From contig CAKKOZ010000063.1 in assembly GCA_919901335.1 (NCBI GenBank), positions 1 through 5,277 of the forward strand: DNA of 5,277 nt, given 5' to 3'. Made by a program: the position numbers and the translations under genes. The notes beneath the pieces are model-generated. The model saw only the letters and a list, made by a program, of their open reading frames with translations, was not told where the DNA came from and did not search any database. Shown piece after piece: positions 4,723-5,277 of this stretch. The DNA comes from Nitrospiria bacterium (GTDB lineage: Bacteria; Nitrospirota; Nitrospiria; JACQBZ01). Each line of letters begins with the position of its first letter. Position 1 is the stretch's first letter.

Positions 4723-4937
4723 CAGTTTGCCTTCGGGTTCAGCTCGTCGTGGGTCTGCGCCTGGCGCGACCGCAGCGGGAGCACGTAGAGGCTTGGATCG
4801 ACGTCGAGCAGCCAGCGCGCGTGGAAGTCGCAGGTGTAGCGCCACATGACCGGCGTCGACACCATAGCTCGCGGATTGTCGAGGGTGATACACACCTTCG
4901 TTGCGACCTTCTCGCAGGCAACGCAACGGCGCTTCAT
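4722..4937 (-). CDS. 71-aa small protein with CxxC and CxxH pairs (putative zinc finger)
   Basis: The protein begins MKRRCVACEKVATKVCITLD. It carries C5/C8 as a CxxC pair and C36/H39 as a CxxH pair (RYTCDFHARWLL), with another Cys at 16. Together these can form a single Cys3His zinc site across a 27-residue spacer. The C-terminal half (LLDVDPSLYVLPLRSRQAQT) has no recognised domain. The ATG at 4937 shares ATGA with the stop of the upstream 64-aa gene, a four-base overlap typical of coupled translation, and no strong Shine-Dalgarno precedes it. The stop overlaps the next start by one base. Role unknown; zinc binding is inferred from residue spacing. Confidence 0.75.
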   Translation of the reverse strand: MKRRCVACEKVATKVCITLDNPRAMVSTPVMWRYTCDFHARWLLDVDPSLYVLPLRSRQAQTHDELNPKAN

Positions 4938-5128
4938 GGTCGTACCCACGGCGGGACGTGACAGCCCGGCTCGATGGGGTAGCGGTCGGGCTTGTCGACC
5001 CCCGGATGGTACGCCTTCACCCGCTCGTTGCCGGCGAAGTAGGCCATCGCGTGCCAGAACATGCGGCACCACGGCTCGTTGCACTCGTCCACCGGGGGCT
5101 TGGCCTTCTTGATGATCTTGCGGGCCAT
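4934..5128 (-). CDS. 64-aa Cys/His-containing protein
   Basis: A short, basic N-terminus (MARKIIKKAKPPVDE) precedes an aromatic, Cys/His-containing core: C16, C21, H26, H41, C56 and H57 in NEPWCRMFWHAMAYFAGNER, KAYHPGV and PGCHVPPW. The pattern could bind a metal but fits no zinc-finger class I know. The ATG at 5128 directly follows the TAG of the upstream gene. A strong AAGGAGG lies at 5137-5143, eight bases upstream and inside that gene. The end overlaps the 71-aa gene by four bases. I do not recognise the family. Confidence 0.75.
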   Translation of the reverse strand: MARKIIKKAKPPVDECNEPWCRMFWHAMAYFAGNERVKAYHPGVDKPDRYPIEPGCHVPPWVRP

Positions 5129-5277
5129 CTACTCGTCCTCCTTGGTTGCGATCTCCACGAGGGAGATTACCACCAGCGAGAGGAGCGCCGCGATGATGAG
5201 GCCGATTGTGGTCGCGTCCAGAGCGGTGTGCTCGGCAGCATGGGTGGCGACGGAGCCGTGCCCCGGGTGCGCCAGGA
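5129..5277 (-). CDS. C-terminal end of a membrane protein with one transmembrane helix (cut by right edge)
   Basis: A minus-strand frame enters at the right edge (first full codon at 5275-5273) and ends with TAG at 5131-5129, giving 48 visible residues. No start codon is convincing within it, so the beginning lies outside. The visible part has a His/Ala/Gly-rich segment (GHGSVATHAAEHTALDA), a hydrophobic stretch of about 18 residues (TIGLIIAALLSLVVISLV) that is a good transmembrane helix, and a short charged tail, EIATKEDE. Its stop abuts the next start, and it contains that gene's AAGGAGG site. A small single-pass phage membrane protein or the end of a larger membrane protein both fit. A holin is possible, but one helix is not enough to say so. 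Confidence 0.65.
   Translation of the reverse strand, partial: LAHPGHGSVATHAAEHTALDATTIGLIIAALLSLVVISLVEIATKEDE

Noticed and set aside
5129..5277. Holin call for the edge membrane segment
   Set aside because: Only one hydrophobic helix is visible, the start is outside the window, and no endolysin lies next to it.

Overview
The window is a GC-rich stretch in which every gene I can support lies on the minus strand. They form one tightly packed, unidirectional series read from right (about 5277) to left (1). Small genes of unknown function, stop/start overlaps of 1, 4, 8 and 14 bases, strong AAGGAG-type ribosome binding sites and the lack of housekeeping genes together suggest a tailed bacteriophage, or a prophage or plasmid-like element, of a high-GC bacterium. 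No capsid, tail, terminase, integrase or polymerase gene is present, so the phage assignment is an inference. I cannot name a host.

Right-hand block (5277 to 4207, in transcription order): the end of a gene encoding a C-terminal transmembrane helix (cut by the window edge), a 64-aa Cys/His-containing protein, a 71-aa protein with CxxC and CxxH pairs, an 81-aa protein and an 89-aa protein. Adjacent genes abut or overlap throughout, and the last one overlaps the ATPase gene by 8 bases.

Centre (4214 to 1875): a 519-aa AAA+ ATPase of the Ycf46 type, with an intact Walker A, Walker B, sensor 1 and arginine-finger region plus the family's N-terminal domain. It is followed after 27 bases by a 250-aa protein of unknown family. 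The two proteins end in near-identical tails (ALDL and MAMDL), which suggests that they work together or share a partner.

Left-hand block (1786 to 1): a 62-aa ribbon-helix-helix-like protein, a 51-aa protein encoded by a short unlisted frame, a 171-aa very basic protein with an N-terminal SAP/Rho-N-like motif, a 324-base gene-free interval, a 149-aa protein with four CxxC pairs, and the beginning of a small gene cut by the left edge.

The gene-free interval (543-866) is the most unusual part. It contains two long inverted repeats side by side: 564-594 with 720-750, and 753-774 with 824-845. The loop of the first holds a further 12-bp hairpin. This nested arrangement looks like a structured RNA or a long structured leader upstream of the zinc-binding protein gene, and it matches no RNA class I recognise.
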